In this document: one piece after another, positions 16,701-26,416 of the stretch
Numbering within the stretch: the first letter of the stretch is position 1
Layout of the letters: every line of letters starts with the position of its first letter
NCBI RefSeq assembly: GCF_016741935.1
Contig: NZ_JAERRG010000002.1
Coordinates: 1 to 64,000 of the forward strand
Reading direction: 5' to 3'
DNA: 64,000 nucleotides
Source of the DNA: Streptomyces endocoffeicus
GTDB taxonomy: Bacteria; Actinomycetota; Actinomycetes; Streptomycetales; Streptomycetaceae
Notes under the pieces: generated by a model
What the model saw: only the letters and a program-made list of their open reading frames with translations
Database searches by the model: none
What the model was told of the DNA's origin: nothing
Translations under genes and position numbers: made by a program

Positions 16701-18575
16701 ATGGGCGGCACGGCAGGATCCGAAGGCGGCCGACGGCGTGGCCGGGCCGCGCGCTGGGGTGCCCTGGCCGGCGCCGCGGCCCTGGCGACGGTGGGCGGGG
16801 TGGCCCCCGCATGGGCCGCGCCCGCGAAGGGCGACCACACCGCGACACCGGTGAAGCATGTGGTGGTGATCTTCGACGAGAACATCTCGTTCGACCACTA
16901 CTTCGGCACCTACCCCAAGGCGGCGAACACGGACGGCACCAGGTTCACGCCGGCCAAGGACACCCCCAAGGACATCGACACCCTGGCGCACGCCGGGCTG
17001 CTGGAGAAGAACCCCAATCTCTACAAGCCCAAGCGGCTGCGCAGCGACCAGGCCATGACCTGCGACCAGAACCACTCCTACGGCCCCGAGCAGTACGCCG
17101 CCAACGGCGGCAAGGCCGATAAGTTCGTGGAGAACACCGAGGTCAGCAAGTGCACCGGGCTGTTCGGCGAGCCCGGTTTGGTGATGGACTACTACGACGG
17201 AAACACCGTCACCGGCCTGTGGAACTACGCCCAGCACTACGCGATGAGCGACCGCTCCTTCAGCTCGGCCTACGGTCCCTCCACCCCCGGAGCGCTGGAG
17301 CTGATCTCGGGCCAGACCCATGGCGTGATCTCCACCGACCCCAAGTCCTCCACCGAGAACCCGAAGCAGACCGACAAGCCGGACGCGTACGCGGTGGCCT
17401 CGCCGGACGCCAAGGGCGTCGGCACGGTGATCAACGACCCGGACCCGGCCTTCGACGACTGCTCCAACAAGGACCACACCAGCAGCAACGCCCTGGCTCA
17501 GCTGAAGGGCCGGAACGTCGGCGATCTGCTCAACGCCAAGGATGTGAGCTGGGGCTGGTTCCAGGGCGGCTTCCGGCCCAGCACCGCCTGGGACGGTGAG
17601 CAGGACCACTACGCCAAGTGCTCCGGCACCACCCACAAGAACGTCGGCGGCGCCGCCTCGGTGGACTACAGCCCGCACCACGCGCCGTTCCAGTACTACA
17701 AGTCCACTGCCAACCCGCATCACCTCCCGCCGAAGGACGTCCAGGAGATCGGCCACAGCGGCCGGGCCAACCACAACTACGACCTCACCGACTTCGACGC
17801 GGCGCTCAAGACGGGCCATCTGCCGTCCGTCAGCTTCCTGAAGGCCGCCGAGTACCAGGACGGCCACGCCGCCTACTCCGACCCGGTCGACGAGCAGCAC
17901 TTCCTGGTCGAGCAGATCAACGCGATCCAGAAGTCGCCGCAGTGGAAGGACACCGCGATCGTCGTCGCGTACGACGACAGCGACGGCTGGTACGACCACG
18001 CCTACGCCAAGCCCCGCAACGGGTCGGCCGACAAGACCACGGGTTCCAATGGCAAGGCCACCGACAGCCCCGCCTGCCAGTCCGCCCCGAAGCCCGCGGG
18101 CGGCTACCAGGACCGCTGTGGCCCCGGCCCCCGGCAGCCGCTGCTGGTGATCTCCCCCTTCAGCAAGTCCAACAAGGTCGACCACACCCAGACCGAGCAG
18201 ACCTCGATCACCCGCTTCATCGAGGACAACTGGCACACCGGCCGGATCGGTGACGCCTCCTTCGACCGCAGGGCGAACACCCTCTCCGGGCTCTTCGACT
18301 TCCGCCACCCCAACAACACCCAGGTGCTGCTGAAGTCCGACGGCTCGGTCGCGTCGGTCCACAAGTCCGGTCACTACACGACCTCCGCCCTGGCCGCCCA
18401 CGCCCCGATCGTGAACGCCGCGGCCGCCGACGCCCTGACCACCCGGCGGCTCGCCGACGGCAAGGGCATCTCCGCCGCCCTGCCCATCGGCCTCACCGCG
18501 GGTGTCCTGGTGCTCGGCGGGGCCGGTACGGCGCTGGCCCTCCACCGCCGCCGCACCGCGCGGACCGCGGGCTAG
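16701..18575 (+). CDS. Secreted phosphoesterase, phospholipase C / acid phosphatase family, C-terminally anchored
   Basis: A 624-residue member of the bacterial phospholipase C phosphoesterase family. After an export signal (RRRGRAARWGALAGAAALA ... APAWA) comes the family start HVVVIFDENISFDHYFGTYP, in which Asp, Glu and Asn lie in the metal site; later AYDDSDGWYDH and LVISPFSKSN supply further conserved residues. The end has one hydrophobic helix (LPIGLTAGVLVLGGAGTALAL) and an Arg-rich tail, so the protein is probably held at the membrane. ATG 16701 is preferred because GTGGAGG lies six bases upstream; longer forms from 16623 or 16686 are possible. Probable role: phosphate release from phospholipids or phosphomonoesters outside the cell. 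Confidence 0.85.
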   Translation: MGGTAGSEGGRRRGRAARWGALAGAAALATVGGVAPAWAAPAKGDHTATPVKHVVVIFDENISFDHYFGTYPKAANTDGTRFTPAKDTPKDIDTLAHAGLLEKNPNLYKPKRLRSDQAMTCDQNHSYGPEQYAANGGKADKFVENTEVSKCTGLFGEPGLVMDYYDGNTVTGLWNYAQHYAMSDRSFSSAYGPSTPGALELISGQTHGVISTDPKSSTENPKQTDKPDAYAVASPDAKGVGTVINDPDPAFDDCSNKDHTSSNALAQLKGRNVGDLLNAKDVSWGWFQGGFRPSTAWDGEQDHYAKCSGTTHKNVGGAASVDYSPHHAPFQYYKSTANPHHLPPKDVQEIGHSGRANHNYDLTDFDAALKTGHLPSVSFLKAAEYQDGHAAYSDPVDEQHFLVEQINAIQKSPQWKDTAIVVAYDDSDGWYDHAYAKPRNGSADKTTGSNGKATDSPACQSAPKPAGGYQDRCGPGPRQPLLVISPFSKSNKVDHTQTEQTSITRFIEDNWHTGRIGDASFDRRANTLSGLFDFRHPNNTQVLLKSDGSVASVHKSGHYTTSALAAHAPIVNAAAADALTTRRLADGKGISAALPIGLTAGVLVLGGAGTALALHRRRTARTAG

Positions 18576-18829
18576 GCCCGTTCCGCGCGAGCGCGCGGCA
18601 CCGTCGTCGGGTCCGCCGCCGCACCTCCTCCCCAGGTGGCGGCGGGCCCGGCCGTTCACCGGGGGCCGGGGAAAGCCGTTCACCGGTCACCGGGGAACAA
18701 GGCCCGGGAATAAAGCGGAGCCTTTCTCCGGTTGAATGTCGGCGGTAGACGTAGAGGCGTGGCGGCGCAGCGCCGCACACGCACCCGACATACGCGCACC
18801 GCGCGGTGCGACCAGGGAGGCGGGCCACC

Positions 18830-19957
18830 GTGGCCGATGAGCAGGACCGGCGAGACGACCAGCGCGACCCCATCCGGGCCCGGCCCCTCGGCAGCGCACC
18901 GGTGCCCCTGTCGGTGCTGGACCTCGCGACCGTCGGCAGCGGGGTGACGGCCGCCGAGGCGCTGCGGACCACCACCGAGCTCGCCCGGCTCGCCGAGCGC
19001 CGGGGCTTCCAGCGCTTCTGGGTCGCCGAGCACCACTCCATGCCCGGGGTCGCCAGCTCCTCCCCGGCGGTGATCCTCGCCCATCTCGCCGCGCACACCG
19101 AGCGGATCCGGCTGGGCTCCGGCGGGGTGATGCTCCCCAACCACGCCCCGCTGGTCATCGCCGAGCAGTTCGGCACCCTGGAGGCGCTCGCCCCCGGCCG
19201 GGTGGACCTCGGCCTCGGCCGCGCACCCGGCACCGACGGGGCCACCGCCGCCGCGCTGCGCCGCACCGAGCGGCTGCGCGAGGGCGCCGACGACTTCCCC
19301 CAGCAGCTCGCCGAGCTGACCCGCTTCCTCGACGACGACTTCCCCGACGGCCACCGCTACGCCCGTATCCACGCGGTGCCGGGGCCGGTGCAGGGCACCG
19401 TGCCCGGCGGGGTCCAGTCCGCCGGCCGGCCGTCGGTCTGGCTGCTGGGCTCGAGCGGGTTCAGCGCCAGGCTCGCCGGGATGCTCGGCCTGCCGTTCTC
19501 CTTCGCCCACCACTTCTCCGCGGCCAACACCGTCCCCGCGCTCGACCTCTACCGCGAGACCTTCCGGCCGTCCGCCGTGCTGGACAAGCCGTACGCCTCG
19601 ATCGGCGTCTCGGCCTTCGCCGCCGAGGACGAGAAGGAGGCCCACCGTCAGGTGCTCACCGGCGCCCTGGCCATGATCCGGCTGCGCACCGGACGCCCCG
19701 GCCTGGTGCCGTCGCCCGAGGAGGCCGAGGGGTACGAGTTCAACGAGATCGAGCGCGACTTCATCAACAGCTGGCTCGCCAATGTCGAGTACGGCAGCCC
19801 TGACCAGGTCCGCGAGGGGCTCGACGGACTGATCAAGCGCACCGGAGCCGACGAAGTCATGATCACGGCCAATGCCCACGGCCGTGATGCCCGTCTGCGC
19901 TCGTACGAGCTGATCGCCGACGCCTACGATCTGCCGACGGCGCGGACGGAGGCGTAG
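18830..19957 (+). CDS. LLM-class flavin-dependent oxidoreductase
   Basis: A 375-residue luciferase-like monooxygenase. It has the group-typical [13 protein letters not shown] start, [19 protein letters not shown], and [46 protein letters not shown] core (key pieces [13 protein letters not shown] and [11 protein letters not shown]). GTG 18830 follows GGGAGGCGGGCCACC. These proteins use reduced FMN and oxygen; many in this subgroup have no known substrate. It stands alone between a phosphoesterase and a convergent c-di-GMP gene. Confidence 0.88.
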   Translation: MADEQDRRDDQRDPIRARPLGSAPVPLSVLDLATVGSGVTAAEALRTTTELARLAERRGFQRFWVAEHHSMPGVASSSPAVILAHLAAHTERIRLGSGGVMLPNHAPLVIAEQFGTLEALAPGRVDLGLGRAPGTDGATAAALRRTERLREGADDFPQQLAELTRFLDDDFPDGHRYARIHAVPGPVQGTVPGGVQSAGRPSVWLLGSSGFSARLAGMLGLPFSFAHHFSAANTVPALDLYRETFRPSAVLDKPYASIGVSAFAAEDEKEAHRQVLTGALAMIRLRTGRPGLVPSPEEAEGYEFNEIERDFINSWLANVEYGSPDQVREGLDGLIKRTGADEVMITANAHGRDARLRSYELIADAYDLPTARTEA

Positions 19958-19964
19958 CCCTACG

Positions 19965-20105
19965 GGGTGTCCGGCGGACCACGCGGCGGAGCCGCATGTC
20001 GATGCTGCCCCCTCCCCGCCCCGCCCCTTCCCGCATATCGTCAGGTGTTGGGAAGGGGCGGGGCGGGGAACAGCCCGCCGCAGGCGTCACGATCCGCCCG
20101 GCATG
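19965..20105. repeat. Dispersed repeat, copy D, with terminator-like palindrome
   Basis: This copy contains the right part of the repeat twice, in opposite orientations: GTCCGGCGGACC...CGGCGGAGCCGCAT is the reverse complement of the end of copies B and C, and CGCATATCGTCAGGTG...GCCCGCCGCAGGCGTCAC follows in direct sense. The centre forms a hairpin with perfect 19-bp arms (20014-20032 and 20050-20068) between convergent genes, so it can act as a bidirectional terminator. Confidence 0.75.
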
Positions 20106-20107
20106 CC

Positions 20108-22069
20108 CTAACCCGGCGCCGGGCAGGCGGTGATCATCGCCTGGATGCGGTCCGGCGGCACCGGACGGGAGTAGAACCACCCCTGTCCCGTATCGCAGCC
20201 GATCCGCCTCAGCCGCTCCGCCTGCTCGGCGCTCTCCACGCACTCGGCCGTCACCGTGAGGCCCAGCCGGTGCGCGAGCTGCACCAGCGCCTCGACGATG
20301 GTCTCGTCGGCCGGATTCGGATGCTCCTCCGCCCGGAACCCCTGGACGAACGAGCCGTCCAGCTTGAGCGTGGAGACCGGCAGTCGGCTGAGATAGGCGA
20401 GGTTGGAGTAGCCCGTCCCGAAGTCGTCGATCGCGATGGCCACCCCCATGTCGCTGAGCGCCTGCAGCGCCTGCAGCGGCCGCCCCGTGGACCCCATCAC
20501 CGCCGACTCGGTCAGCTCCAGCTGGAGCAGATGCGGCGGCAGCCCGGTCTCCGCCAGGATCGCGGCGACATCGGCCACCAGATCGGAGTCCCACACCTGG
20601 CGGACCGCCACATTCACGCTGACCACCAGCGGATGCGGCGGTTCGGCCAGCTGCCAGGCACGGGCCTGGCGGCAGGCGGTGCGCAGCACCCACCGGCCCA
20701 GCGGCACGATCGCGCCGTTCTCCTCGGCCAGCGGGATGAACCGGTTCGGCGACAGCCGCCCGAACTGCGGATGGTCCCAGCGCACCAGCGCCTCCACCCC
20801 CCGGACCACCCCGTCGCCCAGCCCCACCAGCGGCTGGTAGTCGAGCACGAACTCGTCCCGCTCGACCGCCGGGCGCAGGGTGCTGGACAGCGCCTGCCGG
20901 GTCATCCGATGGGCGTTGCGCTCCGGGTCGAAGAGGGTCCAGCGCGCCTTGCCGTCCTCCTTCGCCCAGTACAGCGTGGTGTCCGCGGCCTGCATCAGCC
21001 AGGTGGTGTGGGTGCCGGCCGCGGGCCGCTCCACCACGCCGATGCTCGCCGACACCGACAGCCGCTGCCCGCCCACGTCGAACGGTTCCTGAAGGGCGGC
21101 CAGCACCGTCCGGGCGAGGTCGCACAGCTGCTCGGTGCCGGTGGAGTTGCGGACCAGCAGGGCGAACTCGTCCCCGCCGAGCCGCGCCACCAGATGGCCC
21201 TCGGGCGCCGCGCAGTCGGTGAGCCGCTGGGCGACCGCGCCGAGCAGCCGGTCGCCGACCCGGTGGCCGAGGGTGTCGTTGACCGCCTTGAAGCCGTCCA
21301 GGTCGAGATAGCACAGCCCGATCCGGCCGGTGCCCCCGTGGTCGTAGGTGGCCGCCTCCAGCGCCCTGGTCATCCGCTCGAAGAACAGGCTGCGGTTGGG
21401 CAGCCGGGTCACCGGGTCGTGCATCTGCAGATGGCGCAGCCGCCCCTGGAGATCCCGCTGGTCGCTGATGTCGGCCATCGACAGCAGCAGACTGCAGCTG
21501 TCCGGCGCGGGCTCGACGGTGACCTCGGCCCACAGGGCATGGCCGTCGGAGCGCCGCAGCCGCCGGGTGCGGCGCAGCCGCGCGGCACGGCCGCCGAGGA
21601 CGTCCCGGTACTCCCGCCAGGTGCGCGGATCCTCGCGCAGATCGGCCAGGTCCGCCGCGCTGCGGGTGATCAGCAGGCCTGGATCGGTGCCGAGCAGGGC
21701 GCCGAGCGCGGGGTTGGCGTCGAGCACCCTGCCCTCGCGGTCGACGACGGCCATGGCGAGGCGCGCCACATTGAAGGCGGCGCGGTAGTCGCCGGGCGCG
21801 GGGCCGGTCGGGGGACCGGCGGTATGCCCGGTGGTGGGCCCGGCGGTATGCCCCGCCGTGGGCCCGGTGGTATGCCCCGTTGGGTGCCCCGCGCCCGGGG
21901 GCGCGCCGGGGCCCGGGGGCGTGCCCAGGACCGACGGCGCGCCGGGGGCCGGACGGGGTGCGCCGGGGTCCTCCGTGACCGGAAGGACGCTCGGCATGGC
22001 CTCACGCTCTGTGATCGTCGGCAGTGTCGCGCCCGGGGCGCGTCCCTGCCCGTCGGGGGTTCCGCTCAC
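20108..22069 (-). CDS. PAS-GGDEF-EAL cyclic-di-GMP enzyme
   Basis: A 653-residue cytosolic protein with a PAS domain (about 95-200), a diguanylate cyclase domain with intact GGDEF (298-302) and a phosphodiesterase domain with intact EAL (426-428) and IDDFGTGYSNL. It may make or break c-di-GMP, the signal that keeps Streptomyces from sporulating; no RxxD inhibition site stands before GGDEF. Domain order matches RmdA-like proteins. The N-terminal 95 residues are a Pro/Gly-rich linker with a HTxGPT repeat. GTG 22069 has GGGAG six bases upstream; the frame is open to ATG 22126, but those 19 codons have poor GC3 and look non-coding. Confidence 0.87.
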   Translation of the reverse strand: MSGTPDGQGRAPGATLPTITEREAMPSVLPVTEDPGAPRPAPGAPSVLGTPPGPGAPPGAGHPTGHTTGPTAGHTAGPTTGHTAGPPTGPAPGDYRAAFNVARLAMAVVDREGRVLDANPALGALLGTDPGLLITRSAADLADLREDPRTWREYRDVLGGRAARLRRTRRLRRSDGHALWAEVTVEPAPDSCSLLLSMADISDQRDLQGRLRHLQMHDPVTRLPNRSLFFERMTRALEAATYDHGGTGRIGLCYLDLDGFKAVNDTLGHRVGDRLLGAVAQRLTDCAAPEGHLVARLGGDEFALLVRNSTGTEQLCDLARTVLAALQEPFDVGGQRLSVSASIGVVERPAAGTHTTWLMQAADTTLYWAKEDGKARWTLFDPERNAHRMTRQALSSTLRPAVERDEFVLDYQPLVGLGDGVVRGVEALVRWDHPQFGRLSPNRFIPLAEENGAIVPLGRWVLRTACRQARAWQLAEPPHPLVVSVNVAVRQVWDSDLVADVAAILAETGLPPHLLQLELTESAVMGSTGRPLQALQALSDMGVAIAIDDFGTGYSNLAYLSRLPVSTLKLDGSFVQGFRAEEHPNPADETIVEALVQLAHRLGLTVTAECVESAEQAERLRRIGCDTGQGWFYSRPVPPDRIQAMITACPAPG

Positions 22070-22438
22070 CGCTCGCTCCCGCGTGGCGTTTGTTGTTTCC
22101 AAGTTGTTCGTACACATCTTGTGCATGTCTCACACCGGGTGCCGGGCCGACCGTAAGTGCCTGCCTGAAGGGGGATTCCCCGCTGGAAATGTGCCGATCA
22201 TAGGGGCTCGTGCTCCGGGCGTTCCATCGATGTCATCGCGCTCACCGCCGCCTTGACAATGTGTTTGGTCGTATCTGTTCGACTCTGCGCGGGCCAACGG
22301 CCGCTCTGACCGATTGTGACCGTCTGTTACGTACCCGGATCGCGGCCTCTTCACTCGACCAGCCCAACTCAACAGGGCGTACCCCGCCAATTCACCTCAG
22401 GGTGGAGTGGGTGTTCCGACTACGCCCGGGAGGTCGAC
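22070..22438. other. Divergent intergenic region
   Basis: It separates the c-di-GMP gene (minus) from the M6 protease gene (plus) and must hold both promoters. Locally it is less GC-rich than the genes. A TTGACA hexamer is at 22253-22258, but no matching -10 box lies at 17-18 bases, so I do not call a promoter. No gene is seen. Confidence 0.5.
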
Positions 22439-23707
22439 ATGGTGCGTCTTCCTCAGGTACCCGAGGGGGTGCACCGGCAGCCCCGGCTGCGTCGGGCCGG
22501 AGCCCTGCTCACCTCGCTGAGCGCGCTCATCGCGACCACCGTGGTGGCGGGCCCCGCCGTCGCGGCCGGCCCCGGCGGCCCCTGTGACCTGGAACGCACC
22601 GATGCCCACCACTCGGAGGGCGTGGACACCTGGAACCCCCGCTATCCGCGCCCGGTACGCCGCCTGGACGCGGCGATGGTCTTCCTGTCCTTCCCGGACG
22701 CGCGGCCCCGGGTGACCCCCGCCCAGCTGGCCGCCGACCACATCCCCGCGACCCCCAATTTCTTCAAACGGGCCTCCTACGGAAAGTTCCGTTTACGGGT
22801 GCATCCGCTGCGGCGCTGGATCGCCATGCCCCAGCGCTCCACCGCGTACGCCATACAGCGCGACTGGAACGCCCAGCGCCGCGCCGCCTATCTGCGCGAC
22901 GCCATCGCGGCCGCCGATCCGCACCTCGACTTCGCCCGCTACGACCTCGTCTATCTGGTCGCCGACCCCGACGCCCCCGGTGTGGACGCCGACGCGACGA
23001 AAGTGGTCAACTTCGAAAAGCCACTGCGCGCGGACGGTGTCGACCTGCGCCGACTGGTCACCGTTTTCGAGCACCATCCGCCGGACCGCAATGTGCTGGC
23101 CCATGAGACCGGGCATGTCTTCGACCTGCCCGACCTCTACCACCGGCCGAAGGACACCGACGGCAACGCCGAATGGGACACCTACGTCGGCGACTGGGAC
23201 CTGATGGGAAGCCAGTTCGGCATGGCACCCGATCCGTTCGGCTGGCACAAGTGGAAGCTCGGCTGGCTCGGCGCGCGCCAGGTGGCCTGCGACCGCGCCA
23301 CCGGACCTCGCCGGTACACCCTCCAGCCCCTCGCCGCCCCCATCGGGCGCGGCCGGTCCGGCGCCGACACCCGCACCCGGCTGGTCGTGGTCCGCACCGG
23401 GCCCACCACCGCGCTGGCCATCGAGGCGCGCGGCGGCAGCGGCAACGACGCGGGCACCTGCACCGAGGGTGTGCTGGTCTACCGCGTCCGCAACGACAAG
23501 GCGTCGGGCGACGGCCCCGTACAGGTGCTGGACGGCCACCCCGCCACCTCCGCCTGCTGGAACGAGTCGGTCTACCCCGAACTCGCCGACGCCCCGCTCG
23601 GCGTCGGGGACAGCATGTCGGTCAAGGAGGACGCCGTACGGATCACGGTGGCGGGCCGCGCCGCCGACGGGGGCTGGACCGTCCGGGTCAACCGCAGGGC
23701 GCGTTGA
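22439..23707 (+). CDS. Secreted M6-family metalloprotease
   Basis: A 422-residue exported protein with an N-terminal signal peptide (GALLTSLSALIATTVVAGPAVA) and the zinc motif HETGH (residues 222-226, in VLAHETGHVFDLPDLY), typical of M6/immune inhibitor A-like peptidases. GGGAGGTCGAC precedes ATG 22439. Codon 119 (22793-22795) is TTA, rare here and read only by the bldA tRNA, so synthesis is probably tied to development. It could digest extracellular proteins; a role in processing the nearby peptide product is only a guess. Confidence 0.85.
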   Translation: MVRLPQVPEGVHRQPRLRRAGALLTSLSALIATTVVAGPAVAAGPGGPCDLERTDAHHSEGVDTWNPRYPRPVRRLDAAMVFLSFPDARPRVTPAQLAADHIPATPNFFKRASYGKFRLRVHPLRRWIAMPQRSTAYAIQRDWNAQRRAAYLRDAIAAADPHLDFARYDLVYLVADPDAPGVDADATKVVNFEKPLRADGVDLRRLVTVFEHHPPDRNVLAHETGHVFDLPDLYHRPKDTDGNAEWDTYVGDWDLMGSQFGMAPDPFGWHKWKLGWLGARQVACDRATGPRRYTLQPLAAPIGRGRSGADTRTRLVVVRTGPTTALAIEARGGSGNDAGTCTEGVLVYRVRNDKASGDGPVQVLDGHPATSACWNESVYPELADAPLGVGDSMSVKEDAVRITVAGRAADGGWTVRVNRRAR

Positions 23708-23897
23708 TGACGACTGATGACGGGGGTGCGACGGCCCGGCGGGCCGCCGCCGGACCCGCGCCGATGCGGCAGGTCGGGCCGCTGCCGGACCCCCGCCGAG
23801 GACCGGGGCGCGCTCCTCACCGTTGATCAAGTCGGCTTCGAGGTGGCGCTTCGAGACTGTGGGCCCCTTTCCGACGTCGGGCGCCCGGGAGTTGAGA

Positions 23898-25541
23898 ATG
23901 CCGCGATACGCGAATCTGTCCGAGGCCCTGAAGGAACGGGCCCTCCGGTGCCCCGACGGCACGGCGCTCGCCCACCCCGCCGCCGATGGCACCGAACACC
24001 GCGTGTCCTACGCCGCGCTCGACGCCCGCGCCGACGCCGTGGCCGCCTGGCTGCGCGCCCGCGACGCCGTCGGCCGCCGGGTGCTGCTCGCCATGGACCC
24101 CGGTCCGTGCGCCGCGGTGGCGTTGCTCGGCTGTCTGTACGCGGGGGCCGTCGCGGTACCCGTGCCCGCGCCGTCCGCCTCCCGGACCGATGCCGAGCGC
24201 ACCGCCTCGATCGTCCGGGACGCCGCCGTGGACCTCGTCCTCACCGAGACCGCCCACGCCACCGAGACCTCCCGCCGGCTCTCCCGAATCGGCCGCGCCG
24301 GTCTGACCTGCCTCGCCGTCGACGGACTCCGCCCCGACGCGGGCGCCGACGCGCCCCGGCAACCCCTCCGCACCACCGCCGACAGTCTCGCGCTGCTCGC
24401 CTACGACTCCGGGCCCGCCACCGCCCCCCGCGGCGCCCTGCTGACGCATGGCAACCTTACGGCGGCCATGGCCGGGCTGCGGCGGACGCTCGGCACCGAC
24501 CGCCGCTCCCGGGTCGGTGGCTGGCTGCCCCGCCGCCACACCCCCGGGCTGATCGGGCAGGTGCTGCACCCCTTATGGCTCGGCGCCACCGCCGTGACAC
24601 TTCCGGCGGAGCCGTACCGCACCGATCCGCTCGGCTGGCTGCGCGCCATCAGCCGCCACGGCATCACCGAAACCCTCGCGCCCGACATCCTCCACGCCCG
24701 CTGCGCCGCCCTCCTCGGCGACGAGCCACCGGCCGGGCTCGACCTCTCCCGCTGGCGGACCGCGCTGAACGCCGGGGAGCCCGTCTCGACCGGGACGATG
24801 GCCGCCTTCCCCCACCGCTGCGCCCCGCTGGGCCTGCGCCCGGGCACCCTGGTGGCCGGGTACGTCCCGGCCGAGGGGGCGCCGGTGCCGCTGGCCACGG
24901 GGCGCACACCGGTGCCGGGCGCCGACTTCGCCGTCGTGGACCCGCTGACCGGGCGCCGGCTGCCGGACGGGGCGCCCGGGGAGATCTGGGTGCGCGGCCC
25001 CGCCGTGGCCACCGGCCACTGGGGCGGTCCGTCGGACACCGCGCTGCTGTTCGCCGCCCGCGTCACCGAGGGTCCCGGCGGCTTCCTGCGCACCGGCGAT
25101 CTCGGCCTTACGGTCAACGGCCGGCTCCGGATGACCGGCCGGGTCCGTGACGCCCTCCTGGTGGACGGCCACACCCTGCACCCCCAGGACGTGGAGCGCG
25201 AACTGCTGGGCTGCGCGAAGGCGCTGGGATCGGCCCGGGTGTTCTGCGCCGGACCCGGCGCGGGGGCGCTGGTGGTCGTCCAGGAGGTCGTCCGTACGGC
25301 GGGCGGGGCGCGCACCGGGCTGCCCCGGCTGGCGGCCCGGATCCGCGCCCTGATCGCGGAGGAGTTCGGGGTCGAGACCGGCGCGCTGCTGCTGGTGCGC
25401 CCCGGCACCGTGCGCGGGGCGGGAACCGCCAAGGTACGGCGCGCCCTGCTGCGCGAGCGCTATCTGCGGGGTGAAGTGCGCGCGCTGCACGCCGAGTTCG
25501 GGCCGGGGGTCGGTGAGCCCTGTCGGGGTGGTGCGGCGTGA
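23898..25541 (+). CDS. Stand-alone fatty acyl-AMP ligase-like adenylation enzyme
   Basis: A 547-residue ANL-superfamily protein related to fatty acyl-AMP ligases. Seen are the acceptor pattern LAYDSGPATAPRGALLTHGNL (a degenerate form of YTSGSTGxPKGV), GEIWVRGPAVATGHWG, FLRTGDLG and a C-terminal GAGTAKVRR where the lysine matches the conserved A10 lysine. It would activate a carboxylic acid as acyl-AMP, usually for transfer to a carrier protein, but none is encoded nearby. Codon 226 (24573-24575) is TTA. It lies 140 bp before the response regulator gene and may belong to the same biosynthetic region. Confidence 0.8.
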   Translation: MPRYANLSEALKERALRCPDGTALAHPAADGTEHRVSYAALDARADAVAAWLRARDAVGRRVLLAMDPGPCAAVALLGCLYAGAVAVPVPAPSASRTDAERTASIVRDAAVDLVLTETAHATETSRRLSRIGRAGLTCLAVDGLRPDAGADAPRQPLRTTADSLALLAYDSGPATAPRGALLTHGNLTAAMAGLRRTLGTDRRSRVGGWLPRRHTPGLIGQVLHPLWLGATAVTLPAEPYRTDPLGWLRAISRHGITETLAPDILHARCAALLGDEPPAGLDLSRWRTALNAGEPVSTGTMAAFPHRCAPLGLRPGTLVAGYVPAEGAPVPLATGRTPVPGADFAVVDPLTGRRLPDGAPGEIWVRGPAVATGHWGGPSDTALLFAARVTEGPGGFLRTGDLGLTVNGRLRMTGRVRDALLVDGHTLHPQDVERELLGCAKALGSARVFCAGPGAGALVVVQEVVRTAGGARTGLPRLAARIRALIAEEFGVETGALLLVRPGTVRGAGTAKVRRALLRERYLRGEVRALHAEFGPGVGEPCRGGAA

Positions 25542-25681
25542 AAAGGGGGCGCGCGGTCGCGTTCGCGCTACGGGATGGGCGTTCGACGGGCGTATTTCCC
25601 CGCGAATCGATGGAATGGCCGAGAGGGCGGGGGAATAATTCCCATGCGGGGTGAGGCCGGGCGGGGAAAGCAGGGGGCGGC

Positions 25682-26287
25682 ATGGTCAGGGTGCTGATCG
25701 CGGAAGACATGCATATGTTGCGCAAGGCACTGGTCGCCCTGCTGGAATTCGAACCGGATATCGATGTGGTGGCCGAATTCTCCAACGGCGCCGAAATCCT
25801 GCCGCGCGCCCGGGAACTCCGCCCGGACGTCGCCGTGCTCGACATCGATCTGCCGGGCGTGGACGGGCTCACCGCCGCGGCCGAGTTGAGCACCGCCGTC
25901 CCCGAATGCCGCACCATGATGCTCACCAGCCTCGGCCGCCCCGGAAATCTGCGCCGGGCGCTGGCCGCCCATGTCTCCGGCTTTCTGCTGAAGGACAGCA
26001 GCCCGGACAAGCTGAGCGAGGCCATCCGCGCCGTCGCCAAGGGCGAGCGGGTGATCGATCCCCAGCTGGCGCTGGCCGCCCTGGACGACGGCCCACAGCC
26101 GCTGACCCCACGGGAGCTGGAGGTCCTGCGGTTCGCCGCGAAGGGCGAGGACTCCGGGCAGATCGCGGCCAAGCTGTTTCTGTCGGTGGGCACGGTGCGC
26201 AACTATCTGACGTCCGCCGTGACCAAGCTGGACGCCCGCAACCGGGTGGACGCCATCCGGATCGCCCGCGAGGCGGGCTGGCTGTAA
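25682..26287 (+). CDS. NarL/FixJ-type response regulator
   Basis: A 201-residue response regulator: receiver with acidic pair Glu8/Asp9, phosphoacceptor Asp54 (AVLDIDLPG) and Lys104 (LLKDSS), then a LuxR helix-turn-helix (LTPRELEVLRFAAKGEDSGQIAAKLFLSVGTVRNYL-type; key LTPRELEVL and SVGTVRNYL). The gene converges with a HisKA_3 kinase gene 129 bp away, its likely partner. Between the two is a stretch of imperfect repeats. Confidence 0.9.
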   Translation: MVRVLIAEDMHMLRKALVALLEFEPDIDVVAEFSNGAEILPRARELRPDVAVLDIDLPGVDGLTAAAELSTAVPECRTMMLTSLGRPGNLRRALAAHVSGFLLKDSSPDKLSEAIRAVAKGERVIDPQLALAALDDGPQPLTPRELEVLRFAAKGEDSGQIAAKLFLSVGTVRNYLTSAVTKLDARNRVDAIRIAREAGWL

Positions 26288-26320
26288 GGCGGCGTACGGC
26301 GTCCCCGCGCGCTGGCCAGG

Positions 26321-26416
26321 CCGTCAGGGGTTCCGTTACGCGGTCAGGGGCCGTTACGCCGTCAGGGATCCCGTTCACCGGCAGGGCCAGTCACGCCGTT
26401 GGGCCCCAGGGTCCCG
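26321..26416. repeat. Imperfect direct repeats between regulator and kinase genes
   Basis: Variants of CCGTCAGGG and CCGTTACGC/CCGTCACGC recur about six times between the convergent two-component genes (for example 26321, 26343, 26359, 26410). They may be remnants of slippage; no gene lies here. Confidence 0.5.

Noticed and set aside
22253..22258. TTGACA as a sigma-factor -35 box
   Set aside because: No TAGRRT-like -10 at 17-18 bases.
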